Assembly (NCBI GenBank): GCA_013397455.1
Contig: VYZB01000014.1
Span: 1,108,339-1,172,338, forward strand
Reading direction: 5' to 3'
DNA from: Crotophaga sulcirostris
Lineage: Eukaryota; Chordata; Aves; Cuculiformes; Crotophagidae
Length of the DNA stretch: 64,000 nucleotides
Positions 1 to 12,200 of the stretch are shown here, piece by piece; the first letter of the stretch is position 1, and each line of letters starts with the position of its first letter. A model generated the notes under the pieces. It saw only the letters and a list, made by a program, of their open reading frames with translations, was not told where the DNA came from and ran no database searches. Position numbers and translations under genes: made by a program.

Positions 1-1324
1 GTGCGAGTGCAACAACAAGGAAGCAAATTCTGGAAGCTTTATAGGAACTTCTGATCTTTTCCTCCCTCCCCCTTTTTTTTTCCCTAAAATTCACTTTTTC
101 CCTAACCCCAACCAGGGAGATAAGCAGGTAAAGCTGCCACATCCCGTTCCTCCCAGCCGCGTCTTGCGTGGTAAAATGATTTGAAGCAAAAAAAAAAAGA
201 GAATAAGTTGGAGAGAGGGTTATTGCCTCTGCAGCTCTTGAAGAAACATTTATCTTCTTTGTATTGATTTCTTCTCAATTTCAGCCCTCGGAGTGAAGCC
301 TTTCTCCCTGGTTCTGATATATATTGTACAGTAATTACATCGGGAAGGCAGGTGCTAGGAATGCTCCTGGAAAACCAAACTGTGATGGAGGTTTGATATG
401 ATAGTAGTGTCCGAGTTGCTGATTTAGATGAGCAGTGGTTAAACTAGATGGTATTTGCATTATGGCTGGAATGTAAAGGCAGATGCGAGCAGAGCGTGGT
501 GGATCCATGGACGTTTGCTGTGTGTAGGTGAACTCCGCAACGCTGGAAGCCCTAAACCAGCGGTGTAATACTAGGGAATGTTTCAGGGCTGCTGGTTGCT
601 GAAGATCTACTTGGAAAGCAAACTGCTTTCCAGAAGGGCTTTGTGCGTTTAGTTTTGGTACCGAGTGAGCACATTAGACCTCAGTGCCTCGCTCACTCTT
701 TCCTGCCTTCTGCTGGGAAGCGGTAACACCCGGGGTGTGTGTGTGCCAGGGCTGGGAACTGAAACCCAGGGGCAGGCTCTGATCCCAGGCAACAGAGATG
801 CCCGAGGCAGGGAAGCTGCAGGGAGGATCTCCGGGACTATAACAGGACACTGGTGCTGACAACATCCAATGGCAAACCATTGGAATTTGTGTTGGCGGGG
901 AATCCCAGCCAGATGTTAACTGTTTAGAATCTACCATAAATGTCTCAGTGCTTTCTCATAGCATTTTCCAGAGAGGATTAGGGAATTAAGGCATTAGTTA
1001 TTTTATGTGTTAATTTCCAAGCATCTTTCTCCTCTCTGCTTCATATCGAGCTCTCTTTAAATGGAAGAGGCATCCCTATTTGTTTTCTCCCCTGCAAATC
1101 ACTTTACTTTGTGAAGAAACATAAAGGATATTTTTTTCTTTGTTCAGGAACAATAAATGAACCGTGTAGAAAATAAGTCTTCACAGTATTCCTTTGTTAG
1201 GGGGATTGTAATAGCTTTTCACTGTTTAAGTAGAGATTTTTGTTGCTGTTCCTTTGGTTGCAATAAGAGGAAGGAGTTGTTCTTGCACAAAAAATACATG
1301 GCTAATGTTTTGCTCTTTCTGAAG
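1..1324. other. noncoding-looking sequence, no gene recognised
   Basis: No repeat or gene was recognised here. One good splice-acceptor-like site ends at position 284 (pyrimidine-rich run followed by CAG) and is followed by a frame open to about 351, where only a weak donor (GTGCTA) is available. A second strong acceptor-like site lies near 1145, but all frames after it close within about 10 codons. A run of 11 A lies at about 189-199. Confidence 0.4.
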
Positions 1325-1398
1325 CGTTAAGTTCAGTGCATTTCTCTGTGGGCTTGTCACTGGTAATTGCATTGCTTAATAAATCAAACCAGGACAAG
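1325..1398 (+). other. exon-like segment, protein not identified
   Basis: Seen: a branch-point-like CTAAT and a pyrimidine-rich stretch precede an AG at 1323-1324, and a consensus-like donor (AAG then GTAAGA) follows at 1399. One frame is open over the 74 bases if two bases complete a codon from an upstream exon, and it ends on a whole codon. Its translation has a hydrophobic stretch (LSLVIALL) and then NKSNQDK. I do not recognise it. The phase fits the next exon-like segment (2036-2104). A 74-base stretch open in one frame is common by chance, so this is only a candidate. It could equally be an intronic pseudo-exon or part of a noncoding transcript. Confidence 0.15.
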
Positions 1399-2035
1399 GT
1401 AAGAGCAATTGTTTCCATGAGGTCTGTTTGCACATTAATCTAAATTCACAGTACCAAAAATCAGTAAGACGTAACTATTAACAGTTCTGCGATATCTGTA
1501 CTAGGTAGTTCCCCAGTGCTTTGCCAAGAGAGGATAAATATTTTTTTGGTAAAGGAAAAACAAGTACACATTTATGTGATCCTTAGGTGTTGCTCTAACA
1601 ATCCTGTCATCCAAGGAGTGACACTTGCTAGCATTTTCTTAGATTAGATGCATAAATGGAAGTAATTTTCTTAAACCTGGACTGGCTCTGGTAATGGATC
1701 AAATTGTTGCTGACCTGGTAACTGCCTGCAAGTGGGTTTTGGATTTTGAGTCTTTGTAGTTCTGAGTGGAGAGTTCATTCTGCATGTAACTCTCTTTTGC
1801 TTGGAGGAAAAAATATACTAGGAGCTTTTCCCTATGAATTAATCAAATGCTGCTTCAGATATTTTAAAGATACAGAGAAGACTGGCTTTGTTTATTAAAG
1901 ATTTTTACAGAAGAAGGTGCATTGTGCACGTAGAGAAATACCAAACGTACAGGAGAGGGCCCTCCAAGACTTTATTTAGTCCTGTGGCTTTCATGAAGAT
2001 GACACTTCTTACATTTTAATTATCTCTTACTTTCA

Positions 2036-2104
2036 GTGCCTTTTTAAAATATGCTTTGCGTTACGGGAAGTTGCTAATGGAGTCCTTGCAGATAAAGAGA
2101 GTCA
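2036..2104 (+). other. exon-like segment with strong splice signals
   Basis: Seen: a very good acceptor (TTAAT branch-like motif, then a pyrimidine run ending TTTCAG) and a strong donor (CAG then GTGAGC) bracket 69 bases, exactly 23 codons. Frame 0 is open and begins CLFKICFALREV; a second frame is also open. Frame 0 joins without a phase break to the segment at 1325-1398 upstream and to 2551-2622 downstream. The peptide could form a helix but belongs to no family I recognise. The splice signals are among the best in the window, but the coding reading is unproven. Confidence 0.2.
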
Positions 2105-2550
2105 GGTGAGCCTGCCCGGGCTGGAAGAGCTGAGCTTGCTGGTGTGCTCCTCAGAGGAATACTCGAGGGAGAGCTTGGCTGTCTATTAGCAGGTTTGCAG
2201 GAGCTGGGTTGTGGTTAACAGAGCCAGGACAAGGCCTTCAAAAGACTTCAAGTAGTCACAGAAACTGTTGACACAAGCACCCAGAGTAAGAGGCGTCCTA
2301 AGTTGGGGAGGCAGGAAGAGGTGTTATGGAAAGGAAGGATTTTGGTATATTCAGAAAAGAGAGGAACACACTTAGAGGGTAACTGGAATTCCCTCAGTCG
2401 TATAGGGTGTTTGCGGTCTCTGCAAAGCCTGTAATCAGGCTGGGGACATTGCTGGGGAGAGTGAGGAGGTTTTCTGCCTGTGTTGATAAGCCAGGATTTC
2501 TCTACCTGGTCTCTCCTCCCCTGCCTCTCCTCTCCTTTTTTTTTTCCTAG

Positions 2551-2622
2551 GAAATGGGGATGAAAGGGGTTTTGATCTTGTTCAGAAAATGGATGTCTTG
2601 GTCAGAGCAGGGAGGGCCTTCT
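2551..2622 (+). other. exon-like segment after a long pyrimidine tract
   Basis: Seen: a pyrimidine tract of about 40 bases ending CCTAG leads into 72 bases, followed by a GTGAGT donor core, although the exon end TCT is not consensus. Two frames are open. Frame 0 (24 codons) continues in phase from 2036-2104. The other frame reads GFDLVQKMDVLVRAGRAF and would join in phase to the more protein-like reading of 2879-2970, but it has no matching upstream exon among those I see. The frame is therefore ambiguous, and a noncoding exon or chance is possible. Confidence 0.15.
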
Positions 2623-2878
2623 GTGAGTCCAACACAGAGGTTTTACATCGTTCACCCATCCCTCCTGCATCCATGCCGGCAACCTCTGTGCAACGTGTTG
2701 GTCCTGCTGGTACCACAAAGTCACCAAAACCACCTACTGATTTTGTAGGGTATGGGTCCACTCTCAGTTCCTGGGTCTTGCAAGGCCAAGTGTTGTTTGA
2801 AGTTACGTGCGCTCAGTTGAAGCTGTGCTGTTATCAAGCTGTGCAAGTTTAATCGTTGGGGTTTGTTTCCAATTACAG

Positions 2879-2970
2879 ACAAGACCGATAACAGCGAGGA
2901 CCCTATCCATCTTATTATCAGTGCTCAAGGACTGACATCCACAGAGTTTTCTGAAATAAAATGTTATTAA
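2879..2970 (+). other. possible terminal exon with polyadenylation hexamer
   Basis: Seen: a good acceptor (GTTTGTTTCC...TTACAG) is followed by two open readings. One closes at a TGA after 18 codons. The other reads KTDNSEDPIHLIISAQGL and closes at TAA at about 2970. An AATAAA hexamer lies just before that second stop. This could be the last exon of a short-intron transcript made of the segments upstream (introns of 637, 446 and 256 bases). I recognise no protein. The hexamer is frequent by chance in AT-rich DNA. Confidence 0.15.
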
Positions 2971-4194
2971 CGCTGACTCTAATTTCAGTGTTCAAGTTTC
3001 ATGGTTAAATTAAAGAAATTACTTCAAACTATTAATCTCAACCGTCCTTGGAAAAAATGCTAATCATTTGATTGCTGCTTTTTAGCAGCCAAATGAACAT
3101 GTGGCAGGATGTGCTCTGAAGCCTAAGGGTATAGTAATAACGCTGTACTTTAGCTAATATAGAAGTTTAATCTGAGAAATTATGAAAAAATGAGACTAAT
3201 TTCTGTTTGCCTAAGTTACTCTGCTTCCATTTTTAAAGACCAGAGTTGCTCCTGTGTGTTCACAGAATTGTAATTATTTATATTTACATGGCATGCTACT
3301 TGAAAATTGCTGTTTAGGATTAATCTTTAAGTGTTTCAGGAAGTGGAATCGCATCCGATGAATGTTCTTAAAAGATATGGAGTCATCTGATGATGCAGAT
3401 ATGCACCAAATGGGTTAACTTATGGTTTTATATATCCCATCTGGGGACTGCTTGCTGCTTTAGGCATCTAAATATCTTGATAAATTTTTCCCTTCTTCAC
3501 GAGGTAAACTCAGGTCGATGTTTCTTCCAAGTGAAGATTGTGGACCTGCATCTTCTTGCACCAGGTTTATATGAGTGTGACTTCATCGATGGCCAGAGTC
3601 GCTCGTGGCAAATTTGGGCTGTATCAGCTTTGTAGAGACATGCAGGGGTTGGAAGCAAAGCCGAGGTAGAAGATGTGAATTAATGCACACCGTTGTGCTA
3701 AGCAAAGGATTCTGGGGTGTGGCCAGCTGGAGGTGCCCAACTGGAGAATAACATTTGGTGAAAGCAGGTAGTTTTTACATGTTAATAAACCTTTAGAGGA
3801 AAAAAAAATCACAGAAAAACAATCCTTGGTTGCTGTTAATTGTTCCATTACTCAATATCTTGTGGTAGTGCTGATGATCACGGTATCCGTGATGTGGGCT
3901 GCAGATACCCATTGACATTACTGGCCCCGGGGCAAGTCAAACTGGTGTCTGTCTTGGAATGCTGCTAACACGTGGTTAGCTCTCTGCAGTGATCTTGCCC
4001 TGCTTCCATGAGGTCAAGTGTACTCTTGAATGAATCGGTGCTGCGTCGGTCCTGTCTTCAAATGCTTGTCTTCTGATGTACAGTCATCTTGTTGAGGTAC
4101 AGCTGCCAGGACAAAGTGAGTTCCTGGTTTATACCTCAAGCTGTCCCACATTCATAGCCTAAGCAGAGGCTCCTCCCACCCAGGAAGTGAACAG
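2971..4194. other. AT-rich noncoding stretch
   Basis: AT-rich, with homopolymer runs and no recognised repeat. Bases 2985-3360 look like either a 3' untranslated region of the putative transcript upstream or a conserved noncoding element. A 40-codon frame ending at a TAG near 3635 has no recognisable product. Confidence 0.35.
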
Positions 4195-4560
4195 ATCACA
4201 GTATCACAGTATTACAAGGTTGGAAAGGACCTCTGAGATCATAGAGTCCAACCTATAACCCAACACTAACACCAACTCATCATCTAAACCATGGCACTGA
4301 GTGCCTCATCCAATCTCTTCTTAAACACCTCCAGGGTTGGCGACTCCACCACCTCCCTGGCAGCGCATTCCAATGGCCAATCAGGCTGTCAGTGAAGAAC
4401 TTTTTCCTAATATCAAGCCTAAACTTTCCCTGACAAAGCTTGAGTCCATGTCCTCTAGTTGTGTCACTCTTCACCTGAGAGAAGAGACCAACCCCTGCCT
4501 GACTACAGCCTCCCTGAGTGAGGGTGCCGATGGCGAGCCCAGCAGTGAAGACTCTGCGAT
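4195..4560 (-). mobile_element. CR1 LINE 3' end, minus strand
   Basis: Read on the minus strand this is the classic avian CR1 3' region. The order is: 'tagaggacatggactcaag', then a 'gaaagtttaggcttgatat' block, then 'aagttcttcactgacagc', then 'ggaggtgtttaagaag', then 'tgatctcagaggtcctttcc', and finally a short ATACTGTG-type tail at the plus-strand 4195 end. CR1 is the main autonomous non-LTR retrotransposon of birds. This copy keeps only the end of the element, the usual result of 5' truncation, and carries no functional protein. Minus-strand frames over 4280-4780 are readings of this 3' region and not a gene. The body is well preserved, but the tail repeats vary, suggesting intermediate age. 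The inner boundary near 4560 is approximate. Confidence 0.93.
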
Positions 4561-7500
4561 AGGCCATGGATGTTGCTGTTCTTGTCTCACTTCTCTGATT
4601 GCTGGCAGCATAATGGGAAGCTGAAGGAAACAGGGATGATGAATAAACTCCCCAGCTGACTGGAGGAGCGGGGGAGGACACAAGGTAGTAAGGAAATGAA
4701 GAAGTTTGTGCAATCACTGTAACAGGTGTTTTTGTTACACTAAATGGGCTCACCTTACACCAATTTGAGTTAGTCTTCAAGTGAACTGTGGTTAAAGTAA
4801 AATCAGTTACTACATGGTCTTGTTTTTTTTAATGTGGTTTTATTACGCATCTCTGAGTTTGCTTGGGAGTTGAAGTAGAAACGTTCTTAATTATCAAGTC
4901 ATTTGAATAATGATGAACCATTTTCTAGAACTTAAAACTTGACCGCACTGTGCACCTGCCTGCAGTACTGACACATAAAATCTCAATTGGCATGGGTGTT
5001 GCAGTTTTTCTGTGCATAAATGCTGCAGTGGTGCCTGAATATGTTTATCCTATGCCGGTGCCTCCTTTGAGGGACTTTGCTTTCATACCATGAAGGCCTT
5101 TCTAAAGGAAATCTAGGTGTTTTGAGACTTGGGTGCTTAGCTTAGGAAAGCTGCTTTGAAAAATCCTTTTCTCTGCTTGCAGATATGTAATGAATGAGGC
5201 CTTGAGCCCTGAAGAGCTGCATTGGTATTTAGGAGCAAAATGTAGGATTGTTATTTGGTATTGTGGCAGCCGTTTAGTTCTCTTTTTTAAAATAAAATGT
5301 GTCTGCCTACCTGACAGAGTGCTGTTAAATTTCTTCTGTTCGGAGTCGGTTTATTCTGCTGACAGTAAAGGAAAGCTGTCCGCTAACTCCCCACAGGCAA
5401 AGCGGATGGGCAGTTGTTTGGTTTTCCCACACTTCACTCTTTCCATCTTCTGTCCTTGCAGGAGGCTTGTAAGAAACACATAAAACGCGATAATACATGC
5501 TTTAATCAAAGCACTGCCTTGCCATTTCCTTACCCCTGTAAAACATCTGCAGGTTGGGTGGTTGTTTTTTAGCCATCTGAAGTCTTGGGCCTGGTGTTCT
5601 GGGATTGGTTTGTGTGGCTGGTGAGGAGCTGTGTTAGTTGTCACAGAGCGGAAGGGGTCTTCACTGCAGCCAGTGGTGACACTCAGTAAGCAGGATATGA
5701 AGGTGAAATCCCACCTGCCCAAGAGACTGGATAAGCCATTTTCCTTCTGCAGGGGTAAATAGAAACAGTTCTGTCCTGACCCCTGCTGATCCTAAACTGT
5801 ACGCAAATTACGTGTTGGGCCTCATTGCATTTCTTTAAAACAAGGATGTCTGTGAAATAACCCCTGCACCACTGAGGACCAGTGTCGGCCTTTGAGTTGT
5901 TTGGTGTGCCTAGAAATGCTCTCCTATTAAGTATTTTCTTTATTTTTTTTCTTTTTTTTCTCTTCCCTTCTGGATTTTAAAATACCTAATTTCATATCTT
6001 AGGAGGTTGTGAAGTTAGTGATAGACATCTCAAAGTCTTGGCTAAGAGTTTTTTTAGAATGAGTTTTGTGATTTTTTTTTTTTTTAATGGATGTATGTTT
6101 ATATAAGCCTCAGCCTGAAACTGTTGTGTCCTTGTACTGCTCGCCCTCCACTGAAGCTCCAAGAGGAGACAATGAAGATACCTAGGAACTTCCAAATAAT
6201 TAAGTACAGATCTACATTACTCTCACAAGTGAGTTTAGGGATTAAACTTTCGGTAGACTTTCATAGGTATTTTGATTCCTAAGGTAGTTTCAGACTTCTG
6301 GAGATTATGGTATAGATTTACTGCAGTCAAAGCAGAAATGAGCTTTTGGGTAGCACGACTGTCTCTTAAGTGTTGTTGCATCCACTTAGTAGATAGGCAG
6401 AGAAAACCACTCAAATGTTTCTTCTTGTTGGCCTTCATGCTACATGTAACTAATTTTCTTATTATTCTGACAGTGCAGTAGCTTGTCTATTTTGTATTTA
6501 AATCCATGCTTAAAATACAACTAAAATTTGCCTGTTGACAGCAGTTGCATCATATTTTAATTGGTGAGAATTGCTAATGGAGTGTTCAGGTTCTAAAATT
6601 AGTTGTTTATTTTTCCTTTCTTCTTTGCCCAAGGGTTTTGCATCAGATTATATGGCTTCTGTGTAACTGTTTGCACTCCAGAGCAACACCTTTATGTGGT
6701 TTTAGCTATTTAAGTAAGTGTTGAAAGTATGGGCGCAGTGACAGCAGTTTCAGTAACTGTGACTTTTAAAGTTGTTTCTTACTACATTGTTTATGCATTG
6801 TAAAGTGCTTCTCTTCTGTTTACTGTCTATTAATTCATTGTTAGCTTTGTAAACCTGGGGTGCAAAATGTGCAAGCTTCTAATGTTTTATCTTGGCACAA
6901 CGGCAGGTCCTCAGCTGCTGCAAGTTGTCACAGCACGACTGACGGTGCGGTCGCTGTGACGGCTTTCATCAGGTGAGGCTTTGCACCAAACCCCTCATCA
7001 TCGCATTATTTTCAAGAGCAACTGTGTTTTCAATATTCCCTTAGTCTGGCTTTGTCTGAGGTGCACAGTTTCAATACCATCTTCATGCTTCTTGGAGGGT
7101 TTTTCCTATACTGTATTGTGAAATGCAGACCCACCTTGTTGTGTGATTCTGCTGCCTGTGATGCAGAGGTGTCCCAGCCTTCTGTTAAAGCTCTGGCTTT
7201 ATCTTGTGTATCAGTGCATGGAATCATTTTGTTGGATTGTACCTCTCTTTTTTTGACCAAAGCTGTGGCTACTGTAAAGGAATTTGTGAGTTATTTTTTG
7301 TCAACGGCTATATTTTTTTTTTAAAATCAGGTATATGTTTGATATCGGTTTTGAAGTGATACTCAACTTTTCTTGAATAAAGTAGTTAGCAAAATGAATA
7401 AACCACCAAAAAAGTGGCAGTTTGAACTATTAACTGTAGCCATGAAACTGCAGTTACCTATATATAAGCACTTTAACAACAGACTTGTATCTTTCACTTG

Positions 7501-8944
7501 TCTATACTAGTATAAAGAGCCCTCTGATATTTTATTACCATGAAAGTACTTTCACGTTACAGTAAAACCCTGTCACAATATCCTGATTATCTCAGTGACC
7601 TGAACTTCACAAGCCTTTTGCTATCAAATTTTATCCAGCCCCTGAATAATTTTTATAGCAATCTTCTTTACCTTTTTTCCAATTTTTTTCAACTTATTTT
7701 TAGAACCGTGCACGCCAGATCTGAACGCTGCTGTTATTCATATCACATATGCACGATGCTATTGCCCTTTCTGTTTGTCCAAGGTTTCTCATGGCCTATT
7801 TTACTGCCACAGCAAGAGAGCTCATGTTGATTGTTTGCCTAGTATGACTTCTAGATTGTTATTGGAGTCAGTGCTGAACAAAACAGTCTGCTGTTCTGTG
7901 GATGTGGCCTGGATCACTAATTCCTAGGGCTATTAAATTCATTAAAATAAACTCTTTGACTGGATCTCCTTTTCTAAGGTAACTTGTAGCTTTAATGACA
8001 ATTTTAGTAACAGAAGGAAAGGCATCTCTCTTTGCCTTAAGTCCTCTGCAATTTTAGTGTCTTAGATATATCTTTAGTTGTGGTTTTGCTTGTTTCCTTT
8101 TGTAGCCCAACAGTTTTTAAGGGACTAGCAGTCAGTGCATCCCATAATAGTCCAGGTGCCTGCTGTGGAGTTACCCAAAATGGGTGTCTTGGGATTTGAC
8201 TTCTGTTAAGCATTGTAAACTGAGAGCTTTGCACGGCTCTAGAACATGACCGTGGCCTTTATGTGGTAGCACAGTTGTTGCTGGCAGTTGAGCTTCACTG
8301 GAAGCTTGGATTTGGGTTATGATTTGGAGGTAACCCCAAAGAGGGAAGAGATTTCTTAGGAATGTGTGTTTTCCCCATCCATTCCCTCATCCTGTTACCG
8401 TTACTCATGCTGCTCTTGGTAGAAAGTGTTTGTCGTAGCTTCCCCATTTTCTCCTGCTGTGGGGTACAGGCAAGGAGACTGGATATTGAGCAGGTTGCAA
8501 GAATTTAGGTGCTCCGTTACTGTGATCCTGTTTCCATTAGGGTGACCTCCTTTGGCTGCTTTTAGCTTTTCACCTCTTTTGTGTTTGTCTTAGGAAAAGT
8601 TGTACCGTATTCCAAGTGAGGAAAACCAGCCCATGCTCTCCCAGCTAATACTGTCCTGTCTAGGAAGAGACTGGTGTGTGTGAAGGTAGATGAGAAGGTG
8701 GAGAGATCCTTACCTAGAGAGGGAGTCCAGTGTTCCAAATGCGAGAACCTTCACCAGAAGCTACTGAGAAGACCTGATCCATACCTATCAGCTAGTATTG
8801 GATCAAGTTCTGGCATGCTGGAAGGACCATAAACTTAATCGTGCTTGATGGATACTGGTACTTCTCACGTGCTTCAGGAGGACGGAGTGCAGCATGAGCC
8901 AGGCAGGCCCTGGCAGCGCGTGCTGCCTGGAGAGCCGGAGGAGT

Positions 8945-9026
8945 GTCTGGGCATTCTGCCAGGGAGGTTTTAATTACCCTTTAAAGGGATGGGCTGGGTG
9001 GCCATCACCACAAGTCCCTTCCAACA
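8945..9026 (+). mobile_element. possible heavily decayed CR1 3' fragment
   Basis: The block 'gggatgggctgggtggccat' followed by 'caagtcccttccaac' resembles the CR1 3' motif in which a 'ggccttc...ggtcccttccaac' segment precedes the tail. No tail repeats are visible after it and upstream similarity is weak. It may be an old CR1 remnant or coincidence. Confidence 0.3.
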
Positions 9027-9225
9027 TTGTGCTGCGCGGCACATAACGTTACCGTGCACCTGCAGCACCTGGCTGCCCCTCGCCGTGCCTGTGCTTGCCC
9101 TGTGGGCTGGAGGAGCGAAGTGTGTCTGCAGCTGCGGCAGCCGCCGGGGCTCGTGGTCCAGGAGCCTCCGCTGCGCACGGGAGGAGAGCGTGGTGCCCAC
9201 TGTTATTGCCCACTAGAGCGTGAAG
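9027..9225. promoter_or_regulatory. small CpG-dense patch
   Basis: I count about 16 CpG dinucleotides in about 200 bases, in a GC-rich block set in DNA that is otherwise CpG-poor. Undermethylated islands often mark promoters or enhancers, but this one is shorter than the usual definition and no first exon is evident beside it. Open frames on both strands here result from the high GC content. Confidence 0.3.
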
Positions 9226-12200
9226 CCTGCAAGGAGTGGCAGTACAAGTGTATTTCAATTTGTAACCTGGCCTTCTGTATCCAGATTGGACTACGTCTAT
9301 TCTGTTGCCTGTGTGCCTCACTTGGGGAAACATGCTGGTAGTACTTAACATTTAATTGCTTCTCTTGATTTTATTTGTAAATTAGAATCTAGAGGATCTG
9401 TAAAAAAAAAAAACAACCCCAAAACAGTAGAGCTTAATTGGACAACATTTTAGTGTAACAGGAAAAAAAGACATGTGGCTTTCCAGCTTCTGGAGCTGAG
9501 ACAGATGCAAACTTACTTATTGATCCATACATATGATATCATATTTTAAGTACTGTCTAAACTGGAGGTCATCTCTATACTAGATTGCTTAAGAATCTGT
9601 CTATCTTATCACATCTTGTACTCATTTATAGTTGTTTCCATTTCTGGCTTTGTTGGGGAGACAGCTAACGCTTCAACCTAAATTAAAATCAATAAGAAGC
9701 AATTTCGTTTGTTTTTTAACTACTAGAGCAGGCTTTTTTTTTTTTTTTTAGTAAACCTCTGTATGTTCAACTAAGTCACTTGATTCTTTCCATCAAGATA
9801 ATTGCTAGATCTCATTAATTCCTAATTTTTGCATGTGTAGGAAGGGGTTTATTTTCCAGTGTACCTAACAAGATGTCAAATATGATTTAAAAATAAACAT
9901 TTTTTTTAAATCATCACTGAGAAATAAATGCAGTAAAGAATACTTGGCAGTTAGAAGCAGTTAAACATTTTGAGAGGAAGCATCTGCTTGGGAGCTGCAG
10001 TGAATGCTCTTGACCCAGGAGTCCTGCACTGGCAGGGTAGCACGGGCTTTCCCTGGCACGTTTGGCAATGTTCTGCAGAGATGACTTCTAGTGGCAAAAG
10101 CAGAGTCTGGGTGTCTGTGCCTTCAGTCCTTGGCTTGGGTATATCTGCATCACACCAATTCATGTAAGAAGCCGTTGTCGTGTTGTCAGCTGGCTTTTAC
10201 CACACAGCCAGCAGATTGCCAGCAATAACAATTAACCTGGGTCAAATTCAACATGGAATTCAGACTGAAGCAACATCGGTGCTTCCTAGATAAGGCAGTG
10301 GTGAACCATAACGTAATATTAGAGTCGATACCTGAAGGTAACATTTTGATGAAGTGTCTGAAGGAGGTAGTGTTGCTACTCTGGCAAGTTGGTCACAGGA
10401 TGCAGGAAATTGTCCTCTTCAGTTTGTAGTGCAGGCAATCCAGATGGGTGGAGATGGGCGCACCACGTTAGTGCTTGCCCTCTGTGCTCATGTACCTTGT
10501 GAAGGTTCAGTTTTCATTATCAAGGCTTCCTGTCCGTGATGTAGGTATCCAGTTGGAAGAAATTGTCTTAAGAAACAGCATTTCTGGAAAAGGTAGAGCA
10601 GATGCTGTGGTGGGCACCTGGCTTTTGTGTGGAAGCCTTTGTTAAAGCGCTTGCTTTACCTCTTCTGGGTGAAGTTTGGTATCTCACAATGTTGGGCCAG
10701 TGTCTGTATGAGCATTCATGTTCTTCTGCATCTTATTTTAAATTATGCAAGATGAAACTTTAGTCCCTGGAAAAGTGAGTGCTGGTATTTTTCTCAGATG
10801 GTTCTTTGGGTTGCTATGATCTTGCCCAGTGTTTCTCATACTTTCAGAAATGTTTAAAAATTCTTGAAATTCTTTATTCTGAATGCAAGAACCTTTTGGA
10901 AGGTCTGAATTTCATTTCCTATTTAACTTCCCTTTGAAGATCCTGAGTGTTACGAGATACCTGTTACTTTAATCTCTTGGGTTCAGCTTTCTCACCTTTT
11001 TCTTTTGCTTCCCGTCGCTTTGATTCCGATGTGTTAATGAATCAAGGATGAGGGCAGACCAAGGGCAAAAAGAGGCAGATCTGGCTACCCTGGTAATCAA
11101 AGCAAGAGTCTGTTCCCTTAAGTAAACTGCTAAAGCAGTGTTTTGTAGGAACAAAATACGACACTGATGAAGAGCACGTTTTCTTCATCCGTGAAAGCAA
11201 CTTAAGAGTTGTGCATGAATTTCTTTAATGTGATATCAAAACAGCAAATCATTTCTACTTAGAACCACATAGGGATCTGCTTATGTGCCAAGAAACCAGC
11301 TGTGTTTAAAAATACATGGGCAGACCTGGTACACAGCGTTCCAGGAACGTAAGGTAAAAGTGACTCATCCATACGCCCGTGATGCTTATCGTGAGTGGAT
11401 CCCGAGACATAGTTCAGTGCAAGGAGCTGTAAGTTACAGCACAGATTCCCTGTCAAAGTTAATTGATACCTCATGTCAAATACTGTCTGTGTGTACTGGC
11501 TTCTCTATTTCATATTATTAAGCAGTGTGACCTTTTCCAACAATTAACTTTCAAGGTGAAAACAAACTTAGGAAGAAAATTAACTTTTTTTCAGTGACCC
11601 TGAGGAGTCTTACAGTTTTGCAGTAGTCTTGGTCACGCGTTCACGCTTTTCAGTTTTGATTGCTGTCTTGATCAATGACTCTTCATTTCTGTGGTTTGAG
11701 ATTGCATTTCCCTATTTGATTCTGTATTTGGGAGACATCGACAGGCATTCTGGGTACAGACCGTGTCTGCGGAGCCAGATGAGGCTTGTAAGATACGCGT
11801 TGTCAACGGCTAACAGTGGTAGCTTGTCTCATTTGCACTCTATTAGTAACAAGTTCACTTGCTAAATAATTCTGGTCTGATCCTCAGTTTTTAATTTACC
11901 TGACAGTTGGGCTTTCTGTTGAACTGAGACTGTGAGCACCCCCTGCAGTAAAGCGGTGCTCACTTTCTTTGCAAAACCAGATGTTTCTAAACTGTATACG
12001 CTGAGTATGGGAGACAGAACTTATAGTTCTGTTTGCCTTTTTGCTTCTATTTGTGAAATAGAGGCCATCCTGGAGTTTGTGACATTTAGTTGCATTTCTT
12101 GGAAATAATGTTGAAGCACATGGGCCTAACTAAGTGAAATCTTTCTCCGTGAGCTGGAAATAAAATACATCGTTTTGTTGACCACCATTTCTGTTATCAC

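Noticed and set aside
285..351. Exon-like segment after a strong acceptor at 284
   Set aside because: Only weak donors, and its open frame does not join in phase to the next candidate at 1325.
1145..1180. Strong acceptor-like TTCTTTGTTCAG followed by AATAAA
   Set aside because: All frames close within about ten codons. Could be a noncoding terminal exon but is unsupported.
4280..4780. 166-codon minus-strand frame
   Set aside because: Reads through the 3' region of a CR1 element plus its flank and shows no protein similarity.
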